This document shows positions 26,854 to 35,667 of a stretch of 56,196 nucleotides of DNA, piece after piece. How positions within the stretch are numbered: position 1 is the stretch's first letter; every line of letters starts with the position of its first letter. The notes under the pieces were generated by a model that worked only from the letters and a program-made list of their open reading frames with translations, was not told the origin of the DNA and made no database searches. Both the position numbers and the translations under genes were made by a program. Source of the stretch: Flavobacterium sp. ACAM 123 (GTDB taxonomy: Bacteria > Bacteroidota > Bacteroidia > Flavobacteriales > Flavobacteriaceae); NCBI RefSeq assembly GCF_000264055.1, contig NZ_AJXL01000011.1, positions 1 to 56,196 of the forward strand, read 5' to 3'.

Positions 26854-29433
26854 CTACAATGAATAATTAACTCCTAGCATAAGATAACCTGGCATAATTG
26901 ACACCCTAGATTCAGTAAAAAACCCTTGAGTATAGGAAGTCGCTATAAGCCGATTATTATTTAGATTCAACATATTACTACCTTTGAATATTAGTTTTAA
27001 ATCTTTAGCAACTACGTACTCTACATTCGAATTAAGAAAAAACATAGTATTAGTGTTAAAACCAGAATCTTGCTTATCTACAACAAAACCAAGATCCCAT
27101 TTTAATTTGTTCTTGTTTTTACCGCGCAACGAAAAACCAAGCTGATGATTTATCGTAACATTACTAAAATCATTCCGTTGTTGCTCTATCCTTCTCTGAC
27201 TATAATTATAATCAAAACCAAACTGAATATCTGAATTTTTGAAATTAGAAATCACTTTAATCTTACTGGTAAAGTTGTTTGATGAAAAGTCATAATTAAT
27301 GCCACTGAATTGAGAAGAACCACTTCCATTTAAATAAAACAAAGTGGTTTTAATAGACAAAGGTAGCCGTTTAAATTTCAAATCATAAGCTAGCACCGCT
27401 CTTAAAGACTTACTCCCCTCCGAATTGAATAGCTGGCTTTCTATATAATCAGAGGCATAGTTTATATTATTTGAAATAGAATTCTGTTCGTTGCTGTACG
27501 AAAGCATTGAAAAAAGAACACTATTAGTCTTAGTATTAATACTAAAATATTGTAGCGAATAATTATTCTTGGGTATTATTTTAGAGAAATCTACTAAACT
27601 AGTTCTGAATATAGTTTGAAAATCAAAAATCATACTAGCGTCTTGGATCTGTAACACGGTTGGTAATTGATGTTCTAAAGCGTAATTAAAAGTGAGTTTA
27701 TTGAATCCAGAAAAATTATATATCAAACTCAAATTCGACTCGTATCGTGAAAACGTATTTTGTGATTCTTGAAATGTACTGTTGACTTTCGTACTATTTA
27801 ATCCAATAAGTGACTGGAAATTGGAAGTCCAGTTTTTAAACCAGGATAACTTAGACTCTACCGACTGATTCTTTAAATTAAAAACGGAATTATAAGAAGA
27901 ATTTTGAAAAATAGTGTTCTCTATTGCAGTATTATGAGTCAACAAATTTAATTTTAAAGTAAAGGTATTCGATTTTTTTGACAGCGAAAACAAGTTATAA
28001 AAGCCAAAACTTCTGTCTTGGTTTTTACTCTTTTGATTAAGCACCTCAAAACCAGAATCAAATAGCTTCTCTTGTGAAAACAAATCTAAAGACTGCTCGC
28101 TTAAATCTGAGCTTTGCTTTACTAATATCTTATAGTCAATCGTTTTTAACAACAAGGTTTTCAATTTAAAAACTTGCGCAAAGCTTAAATTAGTATTGCT
28201 TTTGATATAATTAATTTGATTGACATTCCTTAATAGTTCCTGATTGTCTTCATCTGAATTTGGAGTTAAGCCAGCAACATAGGATAAAAAAGTAGTTTTA
28301 GATTTATTGAATTCCCATTTAAAGGCGGAATTATTTAAGGAATAAGAACCTTTTTTGTCTTCAAAAAATGAAATTTGATTATCGCTATCTCCTATATTAG
28401 TTTGTGTTTTGTTATTCTCTTCCATTAAATTCGTCTTATTAAAAATAGGAGAAAAGGTTATTTTTGCACGTGGAGAAATCAAACTGGTATAAGTGAGTCC
28501 GATAAAGCTGTTTTTCTTTTCTTTATTAAGACTGTTTGGATTAAGGAAAGAAGGAACCTCAAGCTCTTTAGACTCACTACCCTCATTATCAATGTTAGAA
28601 GCTACTCTCATTTCCCTGTAATCCTCTAGCGATATCGGAGTCTTTCCTATTGTATTGTAATCCGATAAGATAGCCAGATTACCCTTTTTAAAAAATTTAA
28701 AAGAATTAGAGTGAAAACGAAGGGCATTATTGATTCCATAACCAATTTCAACATCAGAAACCCACTTATTTTTATAGTTGTCTTTCGTATGAAGATTCAA
28801 AGCAATGCCCTTATACGCGCCATCGGCTAATGCAAAACCAGAATAATTTGTCAATAAGTCAATCCCTTCTATCATTTCGGCATTGATGTTCTGGGTTGCC
28901 ATCTGATGTTTATTCCCGAAGAACTCATTCCCATCGATAAGTACATTATTAATTTGTTGGCCTTTGTACAGTACTTTACCATCTAAATCTACCTCAAGTC
29001 CTGGAAGTTTTTTTATAACATCCTCAATTTTGTTTTCGGTTCCATCAACAATTGCTTTTAAATTATAGGAAATAGTATCTCCCTTAATCCGCATTATTTT
29101 AGGCCTACTTGTAATCACTACATTTTGAAGCTGATTCATTTCAGGCAGCATTACAAAACTTAGGGTTACACTTTCTTTAACTAGCACGACTTTCATAATA
29201 GAGGTATAACCAAGCTTCTTAATATTGAAGACATAGGTGCCAGAAGGTAGCTCCTTATCAAAAACACCCTCGCTATCAGTTGTCCCAAAAACAATTTGAT
29301 TATCCTCTTTACTTACTATTACAATCGCTCTAGAAACAGCGAATTTGTTTTCGTCGGAAATCTTAATACTTATCGTATTTTGTGAAAAGAGTATAACTGG
29401 GAAGAAAAGAAAAAATAAATATTTCAAATTCAC
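26854..29433 (-). CDS. outer-membrane barrel with carboxypeptidase-regulatory domain (TonB-receptor-like)
   Basis: 859 residues. Short signal peptide (LKYLFFLFFPVILFSQ), carboxypeptidase-regulatory-like domain (about 18-95, NTISIKISDENK), plug-like region with DVIKKLPGLEVDLDGKVLYK and VLIDGNEFFGNKHQ, then a barrel ending VNYSL. No ATG fits; the likely start is GTG at 29431-29433, three bases after the preceding GLPGLI stop, so translation is probably coupled. It faces the tsf terminator. Last gene of the first tsf module. Confidence 0.85.
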   Translation of the reverse strand: MNLKYLFFLFFPVILFSQNTISIKISDENKFAVSRAIVIVSKEDNQIVFGTTDSEGVFDKELPSGTYVFNIKKLGYTSIMKVVLVKESVTLSFVMLPEMNQLQNVVITSRPKIMRIKGDTISYNLKAIVDGTENKIEDVIKKLPGLEVDLDGKVLYKGQQINNVLIDGNEFFGNKHQMATQNINAEMIEGIDLLTNYSGFALADGAYKGIALNLHTKDNYKNKWVSDVEIGYGINNALRFHSNSFKFFKKGNLAILSDYNTIGKTPISLEDYREMRVASNIDNEGSESKELEVPSFLNPNSLNKEKKNSFIGLTYTSLISPRAKITFSPIFNKTNLMEENNKTQTNIGDSDNQISFFEDKKGSYSLNNSAFKWEFNKSKTTFLSYVAGLTPNSDEDNQELLRNVNQINYIKSNTNLSFAQVFKLKTLLLKTIDYKILVKQSSDLSEQSLDLFSQEKLFDSGFEVLNQKSKNQDRSFGFYNLFSLSKKSNTFTLKLNLLTHNTAIENTIFQNSSYNSVFNLKNQSVESKLSWFKNWTSNFQSLIGLNSTKVNSTFQESQNTFSRYESNLSLIYNFSGFNKLTFNYALEHQLPTVLQIQDASMIFDFQTIFRTSLVDFSKIIPKNNYSLQYFSINTKTNSVLFSMLSYSNEQNSISNNINYASDYIESQLFNSEGSKSLRAVLAYDLKFKRLPLSIKTTLFYLNGSGSSQFSGINYDFSSNNFTSKIKVISNFKNSDIQFGFDYNYSQRRIEQQRNDFSNVTINHQLGFSLRGKNKNKLKWDLGFVVDKQDSGFNTNTMFFLNSNVEYVVAKDLKLIFKGSNMLNLNNNRLIATSYTQGFFTESRVSIMPGYLMLGVNYSL

Positions 29434-29436
29434 ATT

Positions 29437-30096
29437 TTATAAAAAATTAGCAATCAAAGCTTGGTTCATTTTCACTTTTACAGCTTTACCATACGTATGT
29501 CCATAATTATATTCTAAAACGACACCATTTACAAAAGGAAGCTTATTAGGGCTTGCAATTACTTTCAGTTCTTTGGTAAAATACACGACCAACTGCAGAT
29601 CATTAAATTGACCTATCGCTTCATAACATGTATAACCTATTATTACTTTTTTCTTATTGGTGAAAATCCATTCTACTATTGGTAATTTTTCAGTCTGTAG
29701 GTTATTGTTCGTTTTTTCTATGTAGGTATTTGTTTTATAATCCTTAATCAATTTTACTGAACGGTATTGTCTTGATACAGACAAATTCTTTGCAAAAAAA
29801 ACTTTCCCTTCAGTTCCATTTGCATCAATTATCCCTTTGTTCGTTTCTTCTTTTTCCTGAGGTTTAATTTCAAAATAAACTTTATCACCTTGAATGGTCA
29901 TAAACGATTCCCCTTTAATACTTTGAAGTTGTTTAAGTGCACTTGCTCTTATATAAGCTGGAAGGCCTTTCAATGCGTCTTCTTTAAGATTAGTATGCGT
30001 TTCGTATAAAATTGCAATAGCTTTTTGCGCATTAATCTGGAAAAAGCCCAAACTAATCAGTATAACTAATAGACCCTTTTTTACTTTTACTTCCAT
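29437..30096 (-). CDS. divergent GLPGLI-like protein
   Basis: 219 residues with signal peptide (LLVILISLGFFQINAQ). Overall plan and the conserved cysteine (GYTCYEAIGQF) match the GLPGLI family, and the position agrees, but the name-giving motif is replaced by LPFVNGVVLEYN and the preceding Trp/Phe motif is weak. It stands one base after the stop of a typical GLPGLI gene (TAA-A-ATG) and three bases before the receptor, suggesting tight co-translation. Either a specialised paralogue or a member losing constraint. Confidence 0.75.
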   Translation of the reverse strand: MEVKVKKGLLVILISLGFFQINAQKAIAILYETHTNLKEDALKGLPAYIRASALKQLQSIKGESFMTIQGDKVYFEIKPQEKEETNKGIIDANGTEGKVFFAKNLSVSRQYRSVKLIKDYKTNTYIEKTNNNLQTEKLPIVEWIFTNKKKVIIGYTCYEAIGQFNDLQLVVYFTKELKVIASPNKLPFVNGVVLEYNYGHTYGKAVKVKMNQALIANFL

Positions 30097-30097
30097 T

Positions 30098-30868
30098 TTA
30101 TTTATCTGCTTTAATGTGTATGGAATAGGTCTCGTGTTTCATTCCAGATTCATCTGTATAAGATGTAGGTTTTAGCGCTTCTAATTTCATCTTATTCAAC
30201 TCTTTATCAGTAATAAAAGAAGCATTTACCGGAACTGTTTCTAACTGTAACTTTTTATCAAAAAACTCAATTTTGGTAGCATAGATGACTTTCTTTTTAG
30301 ATTCGACACTCAAAATTAGCCCTGGAATTTCTTGCATATTAAAAGGACCATCGATAACAGGGATCTCCTGCGTGTACCAATACTGAATGGTATCATTTGC
30401 GGCAGTCAAGGTATAAGCTGATTTACAAGTATAGCTATCAATGGTTTTAATCTTTTCATCAAAGTGTAGTTCTTCTTTACTAAAAGGTTCTTCAAGATAA
30501 TATTCTTTATCTTCTACTTCAGCACTTTTAATAATCACTTGATTTATAAAATCTTTCAAAACCCTAACTTTAAAAGGTTTAAATATAGTACCCATGTTTC
30601 TAGATGTTGCTGTATTCATCTCTTTTGATGCAATTACTTCTTTTTTCAGATTTACACTTTTAAACAACGAACCATCGCCATTATTAGTAAGTTCAAAATA
30701 AGTAGGAGCACTTAAAATCGTTCTAAATTCTTCCCTGTCACTTTCGGGAAGTTGATTAAAGAAAGTGTCACTGTATATTATTTTTTGTTCGTAAGTAACT
30801 TTAATGCTTTTTTGGGCAAACGAAATACTGAACAAAGGCAAACAGATAAATACTAAATAAAATTTCAT
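30098..30868 (-). CDS. GLPGLI family protein
   Basis: 256 residues from the ATG at 30866-30868 (MKFYLVFICLPLFSISFAQK), which gives a clean signal peptide; a longer upstream frame adds 19 residues with no support. Cysteine in SYTCKSAYTL, then YWYTQEIPVIDGPFNMQEIP followed by GLIL, the motif here being IPGLIL. The module is unusual in having two tandem GLPGLI genes before one receptor, which suggests partner proteins. Confidence 0.87.
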   Translation of the reverse strand: MKFYLVFICLPLFSISFAQKSIKVTYEQKIIYSDTFFNQLPESDREEFRTILSAPTYFELTNNGDGSLFKSVNLKKEVIASKEMNTATSRNMGTIFKPFKVRVLKDFINQVIIKSAEVEDKEYYLEEPFSKEELHFDEKIKTIDSYTCKSAYTLTAANDTIQYWYTQEIPVIDGPFNMQEIPGLILSVESKKKVIYATKIEFFDKKLQLETVPVNASFITDKELNKMKLEALKPTSYTDESGMKHETYSIHIKADK

Positions 30869-30926
30869 GGCTAGATTTTTTAGTAAGGAGTGGTAAACCA
30901 CTCCTTGATAAATAATTTTAAACATT

Positions 30927-31163
30927 TTAAGGAACTATAGCCGCAAAACCATCATCGCAAGTCACTAAAGTGGCTTTGTGAAAAGTTAATATCATCCCAC
31001 CTTCACCATCACTTTCTGCGGATGTCCAACGAATAGTACTGGTTTCACATCCGTCTAAATTTTGATCAACTATAACCTCTGCATTAAATGGACTACTTAA
31101 ATCAGTTGACATTTCAAAGTCGATTAACTCACTATTAACTTCTTTCTCGTCACCAAACGAAGT
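30927..31163 (-). pseudogene. small Cys-containing peptide gene that lost start and signal peptide
   Basis: The frame reads TSFGDEKEVNSELIDFEMST and on through NLDGCETSTIRW and ATLVTCDDGFAAIVP, with two cysteines about 30 residues apart as in the other peptides. TSFG corresponds to the end of a signal peptide (TSFASG in the peptide at 34970). Directly before it stands the leader T-tract and promoter-type sequence that in the second tsf module lies about 70 bases before the start. A deletion between short A-rich stretches has thus removed start codon and most of the signal. An internal ATG (31110-31112) would give only a cytoplasmic fragment. Confidence 0.7.
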
Positions 31164-31164
31164 T

Positions 31165-31360
31165 AAAAAAAAACGATATAAACTAATAATTTTACTACAA
31201 AATTAAATAAAAACAAAGTAATTAACTTACACCCTAGTAAAAACAAGGGTTCTTAAACCTTTAAAAAAAGTACACTACACAAATAATAGCGTTTACTTAT
31301 TATAATTACAGGAAAACAATAATCTCTTAAATCAGATCGAGGTAAAATAAATAGAACATC
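31165..31360 (-). repeat. accessory-module leader, tsf array copy 1
   Basis: Homologous to 35357-35460: nine T after TCG (31165-31173), then, moving upstream, the shared block AATTTTACTACAAAATTAAAT (plus strand, about 31189-31208) and a small hairpin AAGGGTT / AACCTTT at 31245-31262. In the other copy the hairpin is AAGGATT / AATCCTT, one base pair changed on both sides. No gene seen in 31164-31522 apart from the tsf tail copy. Confidence 0.65.
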
Positions 31361-31420
31361 TAAAATCTTTAGATAAAGAGGGTATCGTTACCGGTTTCAA
31401 AAGAGTTGTTTTTAAGATAA
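31361..31420 (+). repeat. tsf 3'-end copy 1 (short remnant)
   Basis: AAATCTTTAGATAAAGAGGG followed by TATCGTTACCGGTTTCAAAA matches the last 20 codons of tsf (KSLDKD-IVTGFKRA) with silent changes and a late frameshift before the stop. A terminator follows at the same distance as after tsf. Shares GAGGGTATCGTT with copy 2 but not with tsf itself. Confidence 0.85.
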
Positions 31421-31443
31421 TATTAAAGTTTGATTTAAAATAT

Positions 31444-31482
31444 AAAACTCCCTTTCAAGGCAATTTGAAAGGGAGTTTTTAA
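31444..31482. terminator. terminator behind tsf tail copy 1
   Basis: 15-bp perfect stem AAAACTCCCTTTCAA / TTGAAAGGGAGTTTT with loop GGCAAT and T-run; also ends the convergent receptor gene at 31523. Confidence 0.9.
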
Positions 31483-31522
31483 TTAATATAAGAATAACAG
31501 TTCTACTATTAAATTAGCAATC

Positions 31523-34177
31523 CTAAAATCGATACTCCATTTTAAGCAACACATACCTAGGTACTAATTTATACTCTGTTTGTGAAATACTGATATCCGA
31601 AACACTATAGTTTTTGAAAGTTTGGGTATTTAAAAGATTATTTCCAGAAAGGAAAAAAGTGAGCTTATTTGGTTTCAACACATAACGAGCTTCGATATCT
31701 AAAAAATAATATTTATTGCTATCCTTATTTAAATTCCCAAAAAAGTATCGCTCTCCTTGTACTTGCAGGTTGAAATTATCATTCAACTGCATTGACAAAT
31801 CTAAAAAACTCATATTGTCTGTAAAATCATTGGTAATAGTAGTTTTTACTTGATTATAATTCCATTTAGAACCAATATGATAATTAAAAAAACCTCTAAA
31901 GCCTGAGCGCAACTCCAAACCATAATCAGCATTAAAGTTTTTTACTTCTCTTAGATTAGAATTATTAACTATATTCTTAAAATTAGTTTTGCTTGCCCCC
32001 AAATTGACTTTTAAATTGGATTGAATCAGTTTAAAGTACCTATCAATACTGGAGGACAAGGAGACAAATTCTCTATCCTTGATAATGATTTTTTCGGACT
32101 GTGAATAATTTTGAGATATGGTACTATTGGTACTGTAAAAATCATTGTTTTTAGAATACAACAAAAATGAATTAGCAAAAAACTTGTCGCCCCAACTACC
32201 ATAACTGTAATTTAAAATTGCAGAAGAGGAATTTAATTGATTAAAATCGTCCAGTCCTTTTGAAAGTGAGCGAAAACCTGTTTGCACAAAGCCCGAATAT
32301 ACATCCAAAACACCCGCGTTAGTAGTGTTGTGGGAGTAGCTTGTCATGATCTTATTCTTTTCATTTATCTTCCAGTCTAAACCTATTTTTGGAATGATAA
32401 AAAACGGACTTTCGTTTCTGCTAACGTCAAAATTTTCTAAGCGATTGAATAATTGATGAAAATCGGATTGAGTAAGAAGTGTGAAATTATTGATTTTAAA
32501 ACGGTACTTGATAGAGGCATACAAATCCGTAGTTCCGAACGTTAAATTATTTTGATAGCCATCAGGAACCGATAAATTAGTTTGGTCATCACCTAATTTA
32601 AAACGAGTATTTAAATGGTCTAATCGAAACTGACCACCTCCCTTTAATTCTAGTAAATCTCCATTTTCCTTTTTGTCTAACAAATGACCTTCTATACCGG
32701 CGAACTGCATACTATTCTCCGAAAATTGCTTTGTATTTTTTGCATTCGCTACAAATAAATCTTGAAAAAGAAACTGATTAGCCGAATAATTTTGAGGTGT
32801 TTTCTCGTTGATGTACCTACCCGACAGCAGAAAAACTTTTTTGTCTTTATACTTATTCGTAAACACTATTTTTTGATCAAAGAGTTGGTTATTTGTATTG
32901 AGGCGCTCATTGAGTAAATCAGCATTAAATACTAAATCACTGCTATTTTTTTCGTTGGTTGTATTAAACTTCCCTGTGTATTCGAGTGTTTGGTTTTTAG
33001 TAATATCGTAGGTCAAATCTAGTTTTCCAAATCCAGTGATTTTAGTTTTTCTTCCTACAAAGTCTTCTGTGTTTTGAAAACTAGTCGTTCCTGCTGCGAA
33101 AGATTCAAAACTATTTCTAAAAAAATCATTTTCATCCGTATTCAAAAATCCCAATGCTTTTACTTTGACTTTATCTGAAAGTGTAAAAATACTATTCAGT
33201 GATAGCATCTCCGCATTGTTAAAATTGACTCTCTTTTGTTTCAAGTTAGGCAAGCCAGCAACCATACCTAATAACCTATTCGCACTCTGGTTGTCCCCAA
33301 TACTACCAGGCTCATCAAACCGGAAAGGTCTCACCAACATATTAACATCTCCAACCGCATCAACACCTAAATTGTTGAGATTTGTTACAAAATAATACTT
33401 ATTTTTTTTACCAAAATTCATTAAATTAGCTCTAAAATCATATCTGTTTTCTGAAATTAAACCATAGCCTCCAACAGCATTTCCAAACCATTGTCGCTTA
33501 AAATCTTCTTTTAAACTGAGATTCAACGCTACTTTATTACTATTTTCAATTCCTTTTAAGTGTTTGTTGTTGGAATACCGTTTTAACAATTCTATTTTAT
33601 CAATAGGATTAACAGGCATGTTTTTGGTTAGGATTTTATATCCTTTTTCAAACATATCTTCGCCATCAATCATTACCTTCTCTACCTCTTGATTGCCAAC
33701 TCTAATACTTCCATCAGCACCAACATTTACACCAGGTATTTTTTTTAATAAATCTTCTACTACTTGCTCATTTCCTTGAGCAAAAGAACTAGCATCAAAA
33801 ATGATTTTATCCTCTTCTACAGTTATAGGTCGCAGTGTTTTAATCACAATTTCTTTTAAAGAAACAGGGTTTGGAAGAAGCTGTATATGTTTTTCGATAT
33901 TCGTGTCTTCAGAAGAAATTTGAATATCAAAAACTTGAGGCTCGTAATTTAGCGCATTGATTACTATTTGGAAATCCCCCGTTTTATTAATTTTCAATAC
34001 ATAATTACCTGTATTATTGGAAATAGTGAAAGAGATTGTTCTTGAAGATTCTTTCAGTAAGACTGTCGCAATAACCGCCTCATTAGCAAGATTTGTAATT
34101 TTACCTGATACTGTTTTTTGGCCAAAAATAAATAGCGAGAAAAAAAAAGAAATGAAGAGACAAAAAAAATTATTCAT
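31523..34177 (-). CDS. outer-membrane barrel with carboxypeptidase-regulatory domain (TonB-receptor-like)
   Basis: 884 residues from the ATG at 34175-34177 (MNNFFCLFISFFFSLFIFGQ, signal peptide). Carboxypeptidase-regulatory-like domain at about 20-95 (KTVSGKITNLANEAV), plug-like region with DLLKKIPGVNVGADGSIRVG and VMIDGEDMFEKGY, barrel ending LLKMEYRF. The start lies just past the GLPGLI stop (34179), one base apart, so the two are coupled. The upstream GLPGLI gene carries a nonsense codon, so expression of the receptor may be reduced by polarity. Confidence 0.87.
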   Translation of the reverse strand: MNNFFCLFISFFFSLFIFGQKTVSGKITNLANEAVIATVLLKESSRTISFTISNNTGNYVLKINKTGDFQIVINALNYEPQVFDIQISSEDTNIEKHIQLLPNPVSLKEIVIKTLRPITVEEDKIIFDASSFAQGNEQVVEDLLKKIPGVNVGADGSIRVGNQEVEKVMIDGEDMFEKGYKILTKNMPVNPIDKIELLKRYSNNKHLKGIENSNKVALNLSLKEDFKRQWFGNAVGGYGLISENRYDFRANLMNFGKKNKYYFVTNLNNLGVDAVGDVNMLVRPFRFDEPGSIGDNQSANRLLGMVAGLPNLKQKRVNFNNAEMLSLNSIFTLSDKVKVKALGFLNTDENDFFRNSFESFAAGTTSFQNTEDFVGRKTKITGFGKLDLTYDITKNQTLEYTGKFNTTNEKNSSDLVFNADLLNERLNTNNQLFDQKIVFTNKYKDKKVFLLSGRYINEKTPQNYSANQFLFQDLFVANAKNTKQFSENSMQFAGIEGHLLDKKENGDLLELKGGGQFRLDHLNTRFKLGDDQTNLSVPDGYQNNLTFGTTDLYASIKYRFKINNFTLLTQSDFHQLFNRLENFDVSRNESPFFIIPKIGLDWKINEKNKIMTSYSHNTTNAGVLDVYSGFVQTGFRSLSKGLDDFNQLNSSSAILNYSYGSWGDKFFANSFLLYSKNNDFYSTNSTISQNYSQSEKIIIKDREFVSLSSSIDRYFKLIQSNLKVNLGASKTNFKNIVNNSNLREVKNFNADYGLELRSGFRGFFNYHIGSKWNYNQVKTTITNDFTDNMSFLDLSMQLNDNFNLQVQGERYFFGNLNKDSNKYYFLDIEARYVLKPNKLTFFLSGNNLLNTQTFKNYSVSDISISQTEYKLVPRYVLLKMEYRF

Positions 34178-34178
34178 G

Positions 34179-34925
34179 TTATTCCCATTCAAATTTTATC
34201 TCAATACCATTTCTACTAGGGTTTATTGTCTTCGTCTCAACACCTCTCGGCAATTGTGACATTACAGAGGATTCCATTTGCTTGTAACGCAAATTCGCAT
34301 AATCCTTGATTACTATTATTTTAGCATTACTAGTTACAGGAAATACAACTTCGGACTTATCACTATAAAGTATAGCAGTTGCTTGCCAATTAAACCTTTT
34401 AGTTTCATCGTAAATTTCTAGAATTAAACCAGGCAAGTTATTAAATTTCCATGGTCCGTAATTCAATGGAATAGTAACATCATACCAAGCAATAAAATTC
34501 CTGCCTCTAAAAGTAGCGGTAGCTTAATTACAAGTAGACTCCCCTATTTTCTTCACTTCTTCGTGGCTAATGTCCCATAGCAATTCTGGAATAGTGTCAT
34601 GAAGTAAATAGTCTTGATTTTTAAACTTTTCTGTTACTAAAAACGCTCTTTTATCACTTAAGGTTTTCACATAACGATCGCTTCCTTTTTCAACTAAACT
34701 TATTGTGTTGTCTTTGACCGTAGATCCTGCCTGCAAATCTCCTGTAAGAGTTACAAAAACAGAGGTGTTGTCAATTAAGTTGATTTCTAAAATGGCTTTC
34801 CTAGTATTTGGTATTTCCACATTAAAGTAAACATTATACAGCACCTTTGCAAAAGTTTGATTATCGCTTTGCGAATAAATAGTACTACTTATAAGTACAA
34901 AAAGAACAAAAGATAGATTTCTCAT
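34179..34925 (-). pseudogene. GLPGLI family gene interrupted by an in-frame stop
   Basis: The first part (signal peptide FVLFVLISSTIYSQ, then a normal GLPGLI N-terminal half) ends at TAA (34524-34526) right after KIGESTCN. Translation past this stop continues in the same frame as ATATFRGRNFIAWYDVTIPL, NYGPWKFNNLPGLILEI and a normal C-terminus. In the GLPGLI protein at 19256 the matching site reads CQLAITSFRGR. One base change restores a 248-codon gene, so this is a recent nonsense mutation, a sequencing error or, less likely, a recoded stop. All motifs beyond the stop are intact. Confidence 0.8.
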
Positions 34926-34969
34926 ATTTTAATAGTAATAAAGGGTGGTATTGCAACCACCCTATTATT

Positions 34970-35284
34970 TTACGTTGTTAAAGCACCTATTTCATAAAGT
35001 GTTTGTATTGACTTAGCTGTCTTCTCACAGTCTTCTTGACTAGTTGCTGTAAGAGTGTGAATTCTAGTCCCTGTCGCTATTCCTTCGCTATTATATTGTG
35101 TTACATAAACTGTACATGCACCATCAAAAACAATAGAATTAAACTTTGAATAGTTTACATGATCTACAATAGCAGAATTAACCATTGTTGAAGTAGATAA
35201 AACATTTTCTGTGTTACTTCCCGATGCAAACGAAGTTAAAGAAAAAGCAACTACTAAAGTTGCACTTAATAAGAATTTTTTTAT
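34970..35284 (-). CDS. small secreted two-Cys peptide with ATA in place of its start codon
   Basis: The frame from 35284 encodes KKFLLSATLVVAFSLTSFAS (a textbook signal peptide) and a mature part with cysteines in FDGACTVYVTQYN and QEDCEKTAKS, 104 residues in all. The codon where ATG is expected is ATA, and an in-frame TAA lies three codons upstream, so no normal start exists. Internal ATG at 35183-35185 would lose the signal. A single G-to-A change explains this. The core around both cysteines resembles the peptide at 20136 (TCHADVYYYG...LDCLAAA). Secreted role unknown; it heads the unit with GLPGLI and receptor genes. Confidence 0.6.
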   Translation of the reverse strand: MKKFLLSATLVVAFSLTSFASGSNTENVLSTSTMVNSAIVDHVNYSKFNSIVFDGACTVYVTQYNSEGIATGTRIHTLTATSQEDCEKTAKSIQTLYEIGALTT

Positions 35285-35356
35285 AACTTAAAAATAATTT
35301 GGTTATAACTTGCTAAACTATTTAACAAGTGTTTTAGGACGTACGAGTACAAATGG

Positions 35357-35460
35357 AAAAAAAACGAAACTACATAATAATTTTACTACAAAATTAAATG
35401 AAAACATGAAAAATAACTAACATCGCAGCAACAACAAGGATTCTTTTAATCCTTTGTGAA
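35357..35460 (-). repeat. accessory-module leader, tsf array copy 2
   Basis: Contains TCG plus eight T (35357-35364), a promoter-like TTG(16)TAGTTTCG on the minus strand, the block shared with copy 1 (about 35374-35397) and the hairpin AAGGATT / AATCCTT (35437-35455). Between the T-tract and the peptide are 72 bases with a weak stem ACTTG / CAAGT. Confidence 0.65.
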
Positions 35461-35580
35461 ATAACACTTTGGCAAACCAAAATTATATTAAAGACAATAA
35501 ATTGAGCGTGGCTAACTACGTAAAATCTTTAGATAAAGAGGGTATCGTTACCGGTTTCAAAAGAGTTGTTTTTAGGATAA
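35461..35580 (+). repeat. tsf 3'-end copy 2 (about 36-codon remnant)
   Basis: Translates NYIKDNKLSVANYVKSLDKE then GIVTGFKRVV, against NYIKDSKLSVANYVKSLDKD in tsf. Most codon differences are silent. A run of five T shifts the frame just before the stop, so it is decaying. The host-like spacing and a terminator follow. Confidence 0.9.
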
Positions 35581-35600
35581 ATTATTCTAAACTTGATAGT

Positions 35601-35636
35601 AAATCCCGTTTCAAAGCAATTTGAAACGAGATTTTT
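35601..35636 (+). terminator. terminator behind tsf tail copy 2
   Basis: Stem AAATCCCGTTTCAA / TTGAAACGAGATTT with one mismatch, followed by T-run. Its right arm overlaps the -33 element of the tag promoter. Confidence 0.8.
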
Positions 35637-35648
35637 CTTTTATATTTG
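35621..35648 (+). promoter_or_regulatory. tag promoter
   Basis: TTG at 35621-35623, 17-base spacer, TATATTTG at 35641-35648 (perfect TAnnTTTG), 19 bases before the ATG. Confidence 0.7.
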
Positions 35649-35667
35649 AACAAACAAACCCAGAAAA

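Noticed and set aside
16484..35667. Integrative element with tyrosine recombinase using polA or tsf ends as att sites
   Set aside because: No recombinase, transposase or relaxase gene is found, and the tail copies are too diverged and too long for a simple att core. Homologous recombination fits better.
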